DNA of 64,000 nt from Thermoleophilia bacterium (GTDB lineage: Bacteria; Actinomycetota; Thermoleophilia; Gaiellales; SKUG01). The stretch spans positions 96,519 through 160,518 of the forward strand of contig JAOPYQ010000006.1 of the NCBI GenBank assembly GCA_025964555.1, read 5' to 3'. The translations under genes and the position numbers were made by a program. This document shows positions 27,848-35,424 of this stretch, one piece after another. Below the pieces are notes generated by a model. It had not been told where the DNA came from. It saw only the letters and a program-made list of their open reading frames with translations, and did not search any database. The first letter of the stretch is position 1, and every line of letters starts with the position of its first letter.

Positions 27848-28138
27848 CGTCGAGGTGGCGAGTCGCCTGTTCCTCAATACGACGAAGGTAGTCGTTCCCC
27901 TGCTCGTGGAGGACGTATTCCAAGCAGGTCGTTGCAGGTTGCTGCGCAGCAGCGCTGTGTGCACGTCGTCGCGTCGCGGGGAGCGGACGGACGCACGTGC
28001 GGGGAGCATCGTGACGGTCATGTGGGAGTGCCCTGCGGTCGGGGAGGTTGCGGGGAGCTGGAATCGTACGAACGCCGTCGGACTCGCCGAGCGCGATGGC
28101 GCTGCTTCCCCCCGCGCCCGCGCGGGTAGGTGCATTCC

Positions 28139-29047
28139 ATGAGGACCTCCGACCGACGCCGCGTCATCGCGCACCTGTCCGACCTGCACTGCGGGCATCC
28201 CCATTTCGTCCCCGAGATGCTCGAGACGGCGATCCAGGAGGTCAACGAGCTCGCGCCGGACATCGTCGTCATCTCGGGTGACCTGACCGGCTTCGGGTTC
28301 CTGCCCGACTACGAGCTCGCTCGCGAGTACGTCGACAAGATCGAGTGCGAGCACGTCGTGACGATCCCGGGCAATCACGACGCCCGCAACGTCGGCTACC
28401 TGCACTTCGAGGACCTGTTCGGCCCGCGCAACCGCGTGCTGCACGTCGACGGCGTGTCGGTCGTCGCCGTGGACAGCTCCGAGCCCGACCTCAACGAGGG
28501 CTGCGTGGGACGCGGACGCTACGGCTGGATCCGCAAGCAGTTCGCGCACCCCGCGGACCTGCGCGTGTTCGTGCTGCACCACCACCTCGTGCCGATCCCA
28601 CGCACCGGTCGCGAGCGCAGCATGGTGACGGACTCCGGCGACGTGCTCGAGCTGCTCACCGAGTGCGGCGTCGACATCGTGCTGAGCGGCCACAAGCACG
28701 TGCCGTATGCGTGGCAACTGGAGGAGATGTTCGTCGTCAACGCGGGGACGGTCTCCACCACGCGCCTGCGCGGGCGCGTGAAGCCGAGCTACAACATCAT
28801 CGAGATCACCCCGTCGCTGGTGACGATCGACCAAAAGATCCCCGGCGCCGGTCGCGAGCGCGTGATCAGCTTCGACCCGTCCTCTCGCGAGTACCGCAAG
28901 TACGTGTCCGCCGCGAGCGGCTGGGCCCCGCCCGTCGAGAACGTCGTCGTCACCGACCACACGGGCGCGGGCTTCGGCGCCGGCACCAACCAGGGCGTCA
29001 CCGATGCCGTGCGCGGCGTCGAGTCGGGCGACGAGACCGACTCCTGA
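28139..29047 (+). CDS. Calcineurin-like metallophosphoesterase
   Basis: All five metal-binding blocks are present: DLH (residues 15-17), SGDLT, GNHD, LHHHL and GHKH. The fold is like the Icc/CpdA group of cyclic-nucleotide or general phosphodiesterases. The C-terminal ~40 residues are Gly/Ala-rich and probably disordered. The ATG at 28139 has GGTAGG 8 nt upstream; an in-frame GTG at 28130 is less likely. It has no signal peptide. Confidence 0.9.
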   Translation: MRTSDRRRVIAHLSDLHCGHPHFVPEMLETAIQEVNELAPDIVVISGDLTGFGFLPDYELAREYVDKIECEHVVTIPGNHDARNVGYLHFEDLFGPRNRVLHVDGVSVVAVDSSEPDLNEGCVGRGRYGWIRKQFAHPADLRVFVLHHHLVPIPRTGRERSMVTDSGDVLELLTECGVDIVLSGHKHVPYAWQLEEMFVVNAGTVSTTRLRGRVKPSYNIIEITPSLVTIDQKIPGAGRERVISFDPSSREYRKYVSAASGWAPPVENVVVTDHTGAGFGAGTNQGVTDAVRGVESGDETDS

Positions 29048-29220
29048 CGAACCGGCGCCGGCCCACTTCCCCGGAACCGGCCACGCACTGGCCCCGCCCC
29101 GCCGCAACCGCACCATGCCCAGTCCCGACGTACCGATGGGACTGCCGTGCGCTCGGTTCGGGACGATCGATGCACGGCGAATGACGCCGCCACCTGTGCG
29201 GCACGGGACGGGACGAAGAC

Positions 29221-30924
29221 ATGACGATTGCCTCTCTGGCGAGCAGCGCTGCGCAGACGACGCGCACGCTCATCGGTTCGGGATCATCGGCCAAGGCCGC
29301 CTTCTGGATTCCAGGACTCACGATCGGCGCCGTCGCGGCCGCAGCGACGGTCGGGCCGTCGCTGTTCCCACACGACCCCAAGTTCCAGGCGGCCGCCATC
29401 GGCGGCGCCGGACTCGTCGGCTTCGCGGTCGGCTCGTCGATCGAAGGCATCGCCCGCGGCGCCGGCAGGATCTCGCCCGGAGCACGGATGGGCGCGCTCG
29501 GCGTGCTCGCCGGCGCCGGACTCGTCGCCTGGGGCGCGACGCGCATGTTCGGCGACAAGAATTCCAATATCCAGGGCCTCGGCACCGCAGGCGTCGTGAC
29601 CGCCGCAGCCGCCGGCGCGTCGATCGCCGCCACGATCATCGCCCGCAAGATGCCGGCACACGGCACGCTCGCGCAGCTCGCCCTCCCGCTCATCGCCGGC
29701 GGCGGCGTGCTCGGCATGGCGATCCACGACCGCGCCAAGACCGGCGACGACTACCTGCTGCCGGATGTCAAGCTGCCCGAGGTCGACAAGGGCACGCCGC
29801 TCGCCACCCGCGAGCTCTCGAAGTTCACCGCCGCCCAGGCGATGCCCGGCGTCGACGCCTCCACCGTGCAGCTCGACAAGCTCCCGCCGAACGGCCTGCG
29901 CTTCATGCTCGAGCGCCCCACGGCAGACGAGATCACGGAGACGATGGGCACGCCCGCGAAGGCCGAACCGCTGCGCCTGTACGTCGGCCTCGACGAGGCG
30001 CCGGCCGAACTCGCGCTCCCGGAGAACGAGCCGAAGCTCATCGACTGGATGACCGACCGCGCAATGGAGCGCATGGAGGCGAGCGGCGCCTTCGATCGCA
30101 GCCGCATCCTCGTCGCCGCCACCACGAGCACCGGGTTCATCGACCCGCTCGCACCCGTCTCCAACGAGATGATGTCGCTCGGCGACGTGGCGACCGTCGG
30201 CATGCAGGCCGGCCACAAGAAGGCAGCGTTCGAGCTCGACAACCTCGATCGCGCCACCGCGATGCACGAGCTGCTGCTCACCAAGATCCACGATCGAATC
30301 GCCGGCATGCCCGAAGGCGAGCGCCCGAAGGTCGACGTCTACGGCGAGAGCTTCGGCGCGTGGACCAGCCAGGACGCGTTCAAGGGCAAGGGCGTCGATG
30401 CGATGACGGCCGCCGGCATCGATCACGCCATGTACGTCGGCACGCCCAAGGACAGCACCTTCCGCCAGGAGGTCGGCTCCGACCCGCGTGCACTCCACGT
30501 GCGCAGCGGCGTGCAGGCGCAGGAGCTGGGCGGACCCGAGGCCACCGACCCGACCGTGACGTTCCTGACCCACGACGCGGACCCGGTCGCCAACTTCGAC
30601 GTCGCTGACCTGTGGCGACGCCCCGACTGGCTGCCAACCGACGGCGAGCGCGGCGAGAAGATCTCGCCCCACCAGAAGTGGTGGCCCGGCGTGACCGGCC
30701 TGCAGCTCGGCATCGACCAGTGGCGCGCGCAGTTCTTCACGCCCGGCGTGCTCGAGGCGATCGGCCACGACTACCGACCCGAGGTCGGCTTCGTGATGCG
30801 CGACGCCTACGGCTACGACAACGTCACGGACCAGCAGGTCGCCCGCATCCGCGAGTACGGCCGTCAGGCCGAGGTGCGCTGGACGGACGCGAAGGACAAG
30901 CTCCTGCCGCCCGTCGCGAAGTAG
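29221..30924 (+). CDS. Membrane alpha/beta-hydrolase family protein (PF10081-like)
   Basis: The N-terminal ~165 residues hold four Gly/Ala-rich membrane segments. The C-terminal domain follows the pattern of the actinobacterial alpha/beta-hydrolase family with a membrane N-terminus: RILVAATTSTGFIDP, VYGESFGAWTSQDAF (nucleophile elbow GESFG), THDADPVANFD and LWRRPDWL before KWWPGVTGLQL. The 567-residue length and domain order match that family. An esterase or lipase acting at the membrane is likely. The ATG at 29221 has GGGACGAAG upstream. No clear ECF-type promoter was found here. Confidence 0.85.
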   Translation: MTIASLASSAAQTTRTLIGSGSSAKAAFWIPGLTIGAVAAAATVGPSLFPHDPKFQAAAIGGAGLVGFAVGSSIEGIARGAGRISPGARMGALGVLAGAGLVAWGATRMFGDKNSNIQGLGTAGVVTAAAAGASIAATIIARKMPAHGTLAQLALPLIAGGGVLGMAIHDRAKTGDDYLLPDVKLPEVDKGTPLATRELSKFTAAQAMPGVDASTVQLDKLPPNGLRFMLERPTADEITETMGTPAKAEPLRLYVGLDEAPAELALPENEPKLIDWMTDRAMERMEASGAFDRSRILVAATTSTGFIDPLAPVSNEMMSLGDVATVGMQAGHKKAAFELDNLDRATAMHELLLTKIHDRIAGMPEGERPKVDVYGESFGAWTSQDAFKGKGVDAMTAAGIDHAMYVGTPKDSTFRQEVGSDPRALHVRSGVQAQELGGPEATDPTVTFLTHDADPVANFDVADLWRRPDWLPTDGERGEKISPHQKWWPGVTGLQLGIDQWRAQFFTPGVLEAIGHDYRPEVGFVMRDAYGYDNVTDQQVARIREYGRQAEVRWTDAKDKLLPPVAK

Positions 30925-30928
30925 CGCG

Positions 30929-31318
30929 TCACCACGGCAGCCACGTGCCGCGCACCGCGCGGTGCACGCACGCGGTGAACACGAACGCGGACCCGCTCAC
31001 GAGCAGGAGCGTCGCGATCTTGTGGCGCAGCGCCCAGTCGACCTGGCGCTGGAACCGCACCTCGCCCCGGTCGAGTCCCCGCGCGAGCAGACGCGACTCA
31101 CCCGCGAGCACGAGCAGCGACGCGAGGATGATGACGCTCCCGCCAGGTCCGGGGATGAAGATGTTGACGATCCCGAACGCCAGCAGCCCGAGCCCGAGCA
31201 GCAGCCGCCACAGGCGCAGGGGATGGAGCCGGTGCATGTGCGCCCGCTCCTCGAATTTCTGGGTGAAGCGCGCGCCGCGCAACGCGTCGACCTGGGGTGC
31301 TTCGGGATCCGCCGTCAC
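30929..31318 (-). CDS. PGPGW-type small membrane protein
   Basis: The product is about 129 residues with two membrane helices. The signature FIPGPGGSVIILASLLVLAG matches the putative PGPGW transmembrane family. A third hydrophobic stretch lies at the C-terminus. I prefer GTG at 31318, which has TACCCT (31325-31330) 6 nt upstream. An in-frame ATG at 31351 would overlap the start codon of the divergent gene. The function is unknown. Confidence 0.75.
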   Translation of the reverse strand: MTADPEAPQVDALRGARFTQKFEERAHMHRLHPLRLWRLLLGLGLLAFGIVNIFIPGPGGSVIILASLLVLAGESRLLARGLDRGEVRFQRQVDWALRHKIATLLLVSGSAFVFTACVHRAVRGTWLPW

Positions 31319-31324
31319 CGCGCG

Positions 31325-31343
31325 AGGGTAGCGCAGGTAGGGT
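31325..31343. promoter_or_regulatory. Compact bidirectional leaderless promoter
   Basis: TACCCT (31330-31325, minus) lies 6 nt before the GTG at 31318, and TAGGGT (31338-31343, plus) lies 6 nt before the ATG at 31350. The two starts are only 31 bp apart, so each -35 region falls inside the other gene. Confidence 0.5.
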
Positions 31344-31349
31344 CGGCGC

Positions 31350-31955
31350 ATGGCGACGACCGCGCTCCAGCCCCTCATCGCGTGCCGCTCGGCGGTCGCC
31401 CGCGTCGCGCACAGCGACCCCGACGGCTGGCTCTACATCGCCTTCAGTCCGCGCCTGGTCAACCTCGGCACCGGCCCCGCCTACGACGTGCGGCTCGACC
31501 TGCATCCCGTCTCGCGCACCGAGCTGGCGAAGGCGGGCTGTCGCGTGTGGCCGGGCGAGCCGAGGATCGTCGAACCTCAGCAGCAGACCGGCGACGCGAC
31601 CCTCATCGCGCTCGAACGGGAGCTGGCCGACGGCCTGCACGTGCAGCAGCTCGCGGCGGGTGACCTTCCTGCGTCCTCGTTCGCGATCGCGATCCCGGAC
31701 GCGGCGCTCGAGGAGCTGCCCGCGGGCTGGCTGCCGATCTTCGAGACCGCCACCACCAGCCACGACCTCGACCGTCCCGGCCGCTGGGAGTGCGGCCTGC
31801 CGAGCGACCTGGTCTACGGGGTCTGCACCTACCGCTTCGGGCCCGACGCGACCGAACGACCACACGACCACCTGGTCGCGCTGCCGCTGTCGCGCATCTA
31901 CGTGCCGGCGGGGTGGGCGCCGCCTGCCTGCCTCGTGGATACCGATCACAACTGA
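31350..31955 (+). CDS. Protein of unknown function (201 aa)
   Basis: The product is a soluble, mostly beta-rich protein with no signal peptide. Recognisable stretches are DGWLYIAFSPRLVNLGTGPA and ERPHDHLVALPLSRIYVPAG. The composition suggests an immunoglobulin-like or lectin-like sandwich, but I recognise no family. The ATG has TAGGGT 6 nt upstream. It precedes the cDPG synthetase gene by 34 nt on the same strand. Confidence 0.65.
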   Translation: MATTALQPLIACRSAVARVAHSDPDGWLYIAFSPRLVNLGTGPAYDVRLDLHPVSRTELAKAGCRVWPGEPRIVEPQQQTGDATLIALERELADGLHVQQLAAGDLPASSFAIAIPDAALEELPAGWLPIFETATTSHDLDRPGRWECGLPSDLVYGVCTYRFGPDATERPHDHLVALPLSRIYVPAGWAPPACLVDTDHN

Positions 31956-31989
31956 TCGCTCACGCGCCCGAACGGGTACCGATACGGTG

Positions 31990-33396
31990 ATGAGCACCCC
32001 CGCCGCCGCCACGCTTCCCGCCACACTCCGCCTGACCATTCCCGGGATGGACACGCCGCGCTGCGTGGTGCTCGTGGATGGCGAGCACTACCCGACGGCC
32101 GTGGCCGACGCGATCGCGGACCTGCGAGCCGAAGGTTGGGACGTGCTCGGTGCCGCGCTGGTGGGCGGTGGCGAGAAGCTGCGTGACACGCCCGACTATG
32201 GCGTGCCGCACGTCACCCCGCCGCCCGGCGATCCGACGCCCGGCGGTGCGCTGCGCGCGGCGGTCGCGATGGCCGGCCCGACGGTCGGCTTCGTGCTCGA
32301 CCTGGCCGACGAGCCGGTGCTCGTGCTCGAGCGACGCCTCGAACTCGTGGGCATCGCTGCTTCGCTCGGGCTCTGCTACATCACGGCTGACACCATCGTC
32401 GAACCGCCGACGTTCGAGCGCGTGGACGCTCCGGTCATGCAGATCATCGGGACGGGCAAGCGCATCGGCAAGACCGCCGCGAGCGCGCACGCCGCTCGGC
32501 AGATCGATGCGCACCTGGGCGGGGCGGGCGACGTCGTCGTCGTGGCGATGGGGCGCGGCGGGCCTGCCGAACCGATCGTCATCGACCGTGCGGGTGGCGC
32601 GATCACCATCGAGCGCCTGCTGGAAATCTCGCGCGCGGGCGCGCACGCGGCAAGCGACTACCTCGAGGACGCGGCGCTCACCGGACTGACGACGGTCGGG
32701 TGCCGCCGCGTGAGTGGTGGCCTGCTCGGCGTGCCGGTGCGCTCCAACGTACCCGAGGGTGCGCGGCTCGCTGCGAAGCTCGACCCGAAGCTCATCCTGC
32801 TCGAGGGGTCGGGCTCGTGCGTGCCGCCGGTGCGCGCGGATTCCACGCTCCTGCTGGCGACGACCGCGCGCCCGCAGGACCTGCTCGGCGGGCTGGGACC
32901 GTATCGCCTCGCGCTCGCTGACATGTTGCTCGTGATGGGTGACGATCGAGACGCGGCCCGATCGCTGCTCGACGCCGCGACGAGCCATCCTGCGTGGTCG
33001 GGCACGCACGCCGTGGCGGCGTCGCTCGTGCCGACACCCGTCAGCAGCGTGTCAGGCATGCGCGTCGCTGCATTCACGACCGCGCCGGAGTTCGTGGCAC
33101 CCATCGTCGAGCGCGAGCTCACGCAGGCCGGGGCGGACGTCGCACTCGTGAGCTGCAACCTGGCCAGGCGCGACGAGCTCGTCCACGACCTCGACGCGGC
33201 GAAGGCCGCAGGGGTCGATGCCGTGGTGGTGGAGATCAAGGCCGCGGCGATCGACGCGGTGGCGGAGTTCGCCGACACCTCGGGCATCGACGTGATCTTC
33301 CTCGACAACGTCCCGCGCGCGCACGACGCGGACGTCGAGCTCGATGCGCTCCTGCGCGGCCTCGCCGATCGCGCCATCGAGCGGTTCCAGCCCTGA
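31990..33396 (+). CDS. cpgS: Cyclic 2,3-diphosphoglycerate synthetase
   Basis: The enzyme cyclises 2,3-diphosphoglycerate to cyclic 2,3-diphosphoglycerate (cDPG) with ATP, known from thermophilic methanogens. The N-terminal domain (VVLVDGEHYPTAVADAIADL) is followed by the nucleotide-binding loop IIGTGKRIGKTAASAHAAR at about 155-173, VVVAMGRGGP, SDYLEDAALTGL, SNVPEGARLA and ILLEGSGSCVPPV. The 468-residue length fits archaeal CpgS. The preceding enzyme, 2-phosphoglycerate kinase, is encoded 3.7 kb away (37131). The product would be a cytoplasmic phosphate store or stress solute, by inference. Confidence 0.85.
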   Translation: MSTPAAATLPATLRLTIPGMDTPRCVVLVDGEHYPTAVADAIADLRAEGWDVLGAALVGGGEKLRDTPDYGVPHVTPPPGDPTPGGALRAAVAMAGPTVGFVLDLADEPVLVLERRLELVGIAASLGLCYITADTIVEPPTFERVDAPVMQIIGTGKRIGKTAASAHAARQIDAHLGGAGDVVVVAMGRGGPAEPIVIDRAGGAITIERLLEISRAGAHAASDYLEDAALTGLTTVGCRRVSGGLLGVPVRSNVPEGARLAAKLDPKLILLEGSGSCVPPVRADSTLLLATTARPQDLLGGLGPYRLALADMLLVMGDDRDAARSLLDAATSHPAWSGTHAVAASLVPTPVSSVSGMRVAAFTTAPEFVAPIVERELTQAGADVALVSCNLARRDELVHDLDAAKAAGVDAVVVEIKAAAIDAVAEFADTSGIDVIFLDNVPRAHDADVELDALLRGLADRAIERFQP

Positions 33397-33402
33397 CGTG
33401 AC

Positions 33403-33430
33403 CGGGGGCCCGCCGCGTGGCGAGCCCCCG
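33403..33430. terminator. Terminator hairpin between cpgS and lipoprotein gene
   Basis: An outer stem CGGGGGC (33403-33409) / GCCCCCG (33424-33430) encloses an inner CGCC-gcgt-GGCG stem. It lies 6 nt after the cpgS stop and may serve both convergent genes. Confidence 0.65.
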
Positions 33431-33457
33431 ATCATCGAACAGATGGAGCGCCGTGGA

Positions 33458-33718
33458 TCAGGCGTCCTCGTCGGCCTCGTCGCCGGAGTCCTCGGATGAT
33501 TCGTCCGCGGCGTCGTCGCCGGTCGCGTCCTCGCCCTTGGTGGCTTCGTCGCCAGCGGCCTCGTCGCCAGCGGCGTCTTCGGCTGCGGGCTCCTCGGTCT
33601 TGTCGTCCTTCTTCGCGTCGTCGTCGCTGGTGCCGCAGCCGGTGGCCACGACTCCCATGAGCGCGGTCAAGGCGGCGAGCAGGGCGAGGGTCTTCATCGA
33701 GCGGTTGGGAAGTGCCAT
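33458..33718 (-). CDS. Small acidic lipoprotein
   Basis: This is an 86-residue prelipoprotein. The signal peptide MALPNRSMKTLALLAALTAL ends in a lipobox-like VVATGC with Cys at 27. The mature part is almost entirely Asp, Glu, Ala and Gly (EEPAAEDAAGDEAAGDEA), with no fold predicted and a high negative charge. The ATG at 33718 follows GGAGG by 8 nt. Its promoter is a near-copy of the promoter of the divergent ECF sigma gene, so the lipoprotein is a probable target of that sigma factor. Confidence 0.8.
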   Translation of the reverse strand: MALPNRSMKTLALLAALTALMGVVATGCGTSDDDAKKDDKTEEPAAEDAAGDEAAGDEATKGEDATGDDAADESSEDSGDEADEDA

Positions 33719-33757
33719 GGTGATGTCCTCCGACATGGTGGTTGCAGTGACGGGACT

Positions 33758-33786
33758 GGATCCGCGACGTCGCGCCGAACGGTTCC
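33758..33786 (-). promoter_or_regulatory. ECF-type promoter of the lipoprotein gene
   Basis: On the minus strand: GGAACCG (33786-33780), 15 nt, CGGATCC (33764-33758). It differs at one of 14 positions from the divergent sigma promoter at 33812-33840. Confidence 0.6.
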
Positions 33787-33811
33787 GCGGCGGCCGACAT
33801 CTGGCCGGGAG

Positions 33812-33840
33812 GGAACCGATCCGCCGCGTCCTGCGAATCC
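33812..33840 (+). promoter_or_regulatory. ECF-type promoter of the sigma operon (autoregulation)
   Basis: GGAACCG (33812-33818), 15 nt, CGAATCC (33834-33840). Transcription would begin close to the GTG at 33847, giving a leaderless long form of the sigma factor. Confidence 0.6.
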
Positions 33841-33846
33841 GCGGGT

Positions 33847-34503
33847 GTGACTGCCATCTCCGCACTCCGCATCCGGGCCCTCCGCCGCCCAGTCGCTAGG
33901 CTCGCGACCGTGGCCGCGCTCCCGCACACCCTCGACGATGCCGCGCTCGTCTCCCGCGTCGCGCAGGGCGACGAGCTCGCGCTCGGCGAGCTGCACGATC
34001 GACACGTGCGCCTCGCACTGTCGATCGCGCATCGCCTGCTGCGCGACGAGGGCGCCGCACACGAGGTCGTGCAGGACGCGTTCCTCGACCTGTGGCGCAC
34101 CGCGCCCGAGTACGCGCCTGACCGCTCGTCGGTCACGACCTGGCTCGTGCGGCTCGTGCGCCTGCGAGCGATCGATCGACTGCGCCGCGACGGCGCCGAG
34201 CGGCGCGGGTCCGGTCAGGTCGCGGCGGCGCTCGACGACGCAGCCGGGCAGGTCGCCTCCGGCGAGGACGTGGCAGCGCTCGTGCAGGACGCCGACACCG
34301 CAGCGCGCATCCGTGCCGCACTCGACGAGCTGCCCCCGGACCAGCGCAGGATCGTCGAACTCGCATTCCTTGCAGGACACACCCACGCCGAACTCGCGCA
34401 GCTGCTCGAGCTGCCGATCGGCACCGTCAAGACGCGCTGCTTCCGCGGGCTCGCCCGCCTCGCGGAGCTGCTTGCCGACGAGCGCGAAGGAGCTGCTCGA
34501 TGA
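33847..34503 (+). CDS. ECF-type RNA polymerase sigma factor
   Basis: The region 2 helix is VVQDAFLDLWRTAPEY, followed by SVTTWLVRLVRLRAIDRLRR. The region 4 helix-turn-helix is HTHAELAQLLELPIGTVKTR, resembling the SigK/ECF19 type with zinc anti-sigma partners. Two starts are plausible: GTG at 33847, just downstream of an ECF-type promoter, and GTG at 33910, which has TAGGCT (33897-33902) 7 nt upstream. The stop overlaps the anti-sigma ATG as ATGA, showing translational coupling. Confidence 0.88.
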   Translation: MTAISALRIRALRRPVARLATVAALPHTLDDAALVSRVAQGDELALGELHDRHVRLALSIAHRLLRDEGAAHEVVQDAFLDLWRTAPEYAPDRSSVTTWLVRLVRLRAIDRLRRDGAERRGSGQVAAALDDAAGQVASGEDVAALVQDADTAARIRAALDELPPDQRRIVELAFLAGHTHAELAQLLELPIGTVKTRCFRGLARLAELLADEREGAAR

Positions 34504-35306
34504 GCCCGGATCCCGACTTCCACGTGGAGCACGACTACGTCGAGCCGCTGCTCGCCGAACACGCGCTCGGCACCGCCGACGTGGTGCATCGCGCACGCGT
34601 CGACGCCCACATCGCCCTGTGCGCATCGTGTCGGACGACGTTCGTCGAGCTGAGCGATGCCGTCGCGGGCGTCGAGCGCGCCGTCCACGCATCCGCGATC
34701 GACGACCACGCCGTCGAGCCGCGCTCGGGAGCGCGCGAGTCGCTGCTCGCCGCCGCGCGGACGACGCCGCAGGTCACGCGCGACGCCGCATCCGTCGCAT
34801 CCCCCGCGCGTCGCGCCCAGCGCCCGGCGCCGTGGCGTCGCTGGATCCTCGTGGCGGCGCCGACGCTCGCGTGCGCCGGGCTGCTCGTCGCGATGGTGCA
34901 GCAGGCCGGCCGCATCGACACCCTCGAACAGCGCGTGAAGGATGCGCGCGGCGACCAGGTGCCGGTGCTCAAGGGCGCATCGATCAACGACCTCGACATC
35001 GACGGTCCGTTCAACGACACGCGCGCGCAGGTGGTGCTCAAGCGCGACGCCGGAATCATCACCTTCCGCAAGGTGCCCGCACCGCCGACCGACATGGCGT
35101 GGCAGGTGTCGGCGGTCGACGGCGACGAGCGACTGCACGCGCTCGGCACGATCGCCGACAAGCGCGACCTGGCGATCGTCGCCATCGACGGCGTCGACCC
35201 CGACGACATCGAGCGCATCATCGTCACCGCCGAACCACTCGATGACGCAGCGGACGATCCGCAGCTGCCACTCGACGGCGACCCCGTGGCCGAAGCCACC
35301 GTCTGA
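34500..35306 (+). CDS. Zinc-containing anti-sigma factor (RskA-like)
   Basis: The N-terminal zinc anti-sigma domain has HIALCASC (HxxxCxxC, about 37-44). One membrane helix (RWILVAAPTLACAGLLVAMV, about 118-137) and an extracytoplasmic RskA-type domain follow, with DMAWQVSAVDGDERLHALG. It holds the adjacent ECF sigma at the membrane until a signal triggers release. It is translationally coupled to the sigma gene. Confidence 0.87.
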   Translation: MSPDPDFHVEHDYVEPLLAEHALGTADVVHRARVDAHIALCASCRTTFVELSDAVAGVERAVHASAIDDHAVEPRSGARESLLAAARTTPQVTRDAASVASPARRAQRPAPWRRWILVAAPTLACAGLLVAMVQQAGRIDTLEQRVKDARGDQVPVLKGASINDLDIDGPFNDTRAQVVLKRDAGIITFRKVPAPPTDMAWQVSAVDGDERLHALGTIADKRDLAIVAIDGVDPDDIERIIVTAEPLDDAADDPQLPLDGDPVAEATV

Positions 35307-35424
35307 TCAGCGTGCCTGGCGACGTTCCGCGTTCGTCATGGCGCGATGCGACCCGCCGAACCGGCGTGTGACGACGGTTCGCGAGGTCGCGTCGATCCAC
35401 GCATCGTCCCGCGGCGGCAGTGGA

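Noticed and set aside
29070..29100. GGAACCG-N15-CG upstream of the alpha/beta hydrolase at 29221
   Set aside because: The -10 portion (CGCCCCG) does not match CGRATCC, so it is too weak to call.
27386..29116. A 576-codon minus-strand frame
   Set aside because: Only the last ~153 codons (nuclease-like protein) are plausible. The rest is antisense to the metallophosphoesterase with its five metal motifs.
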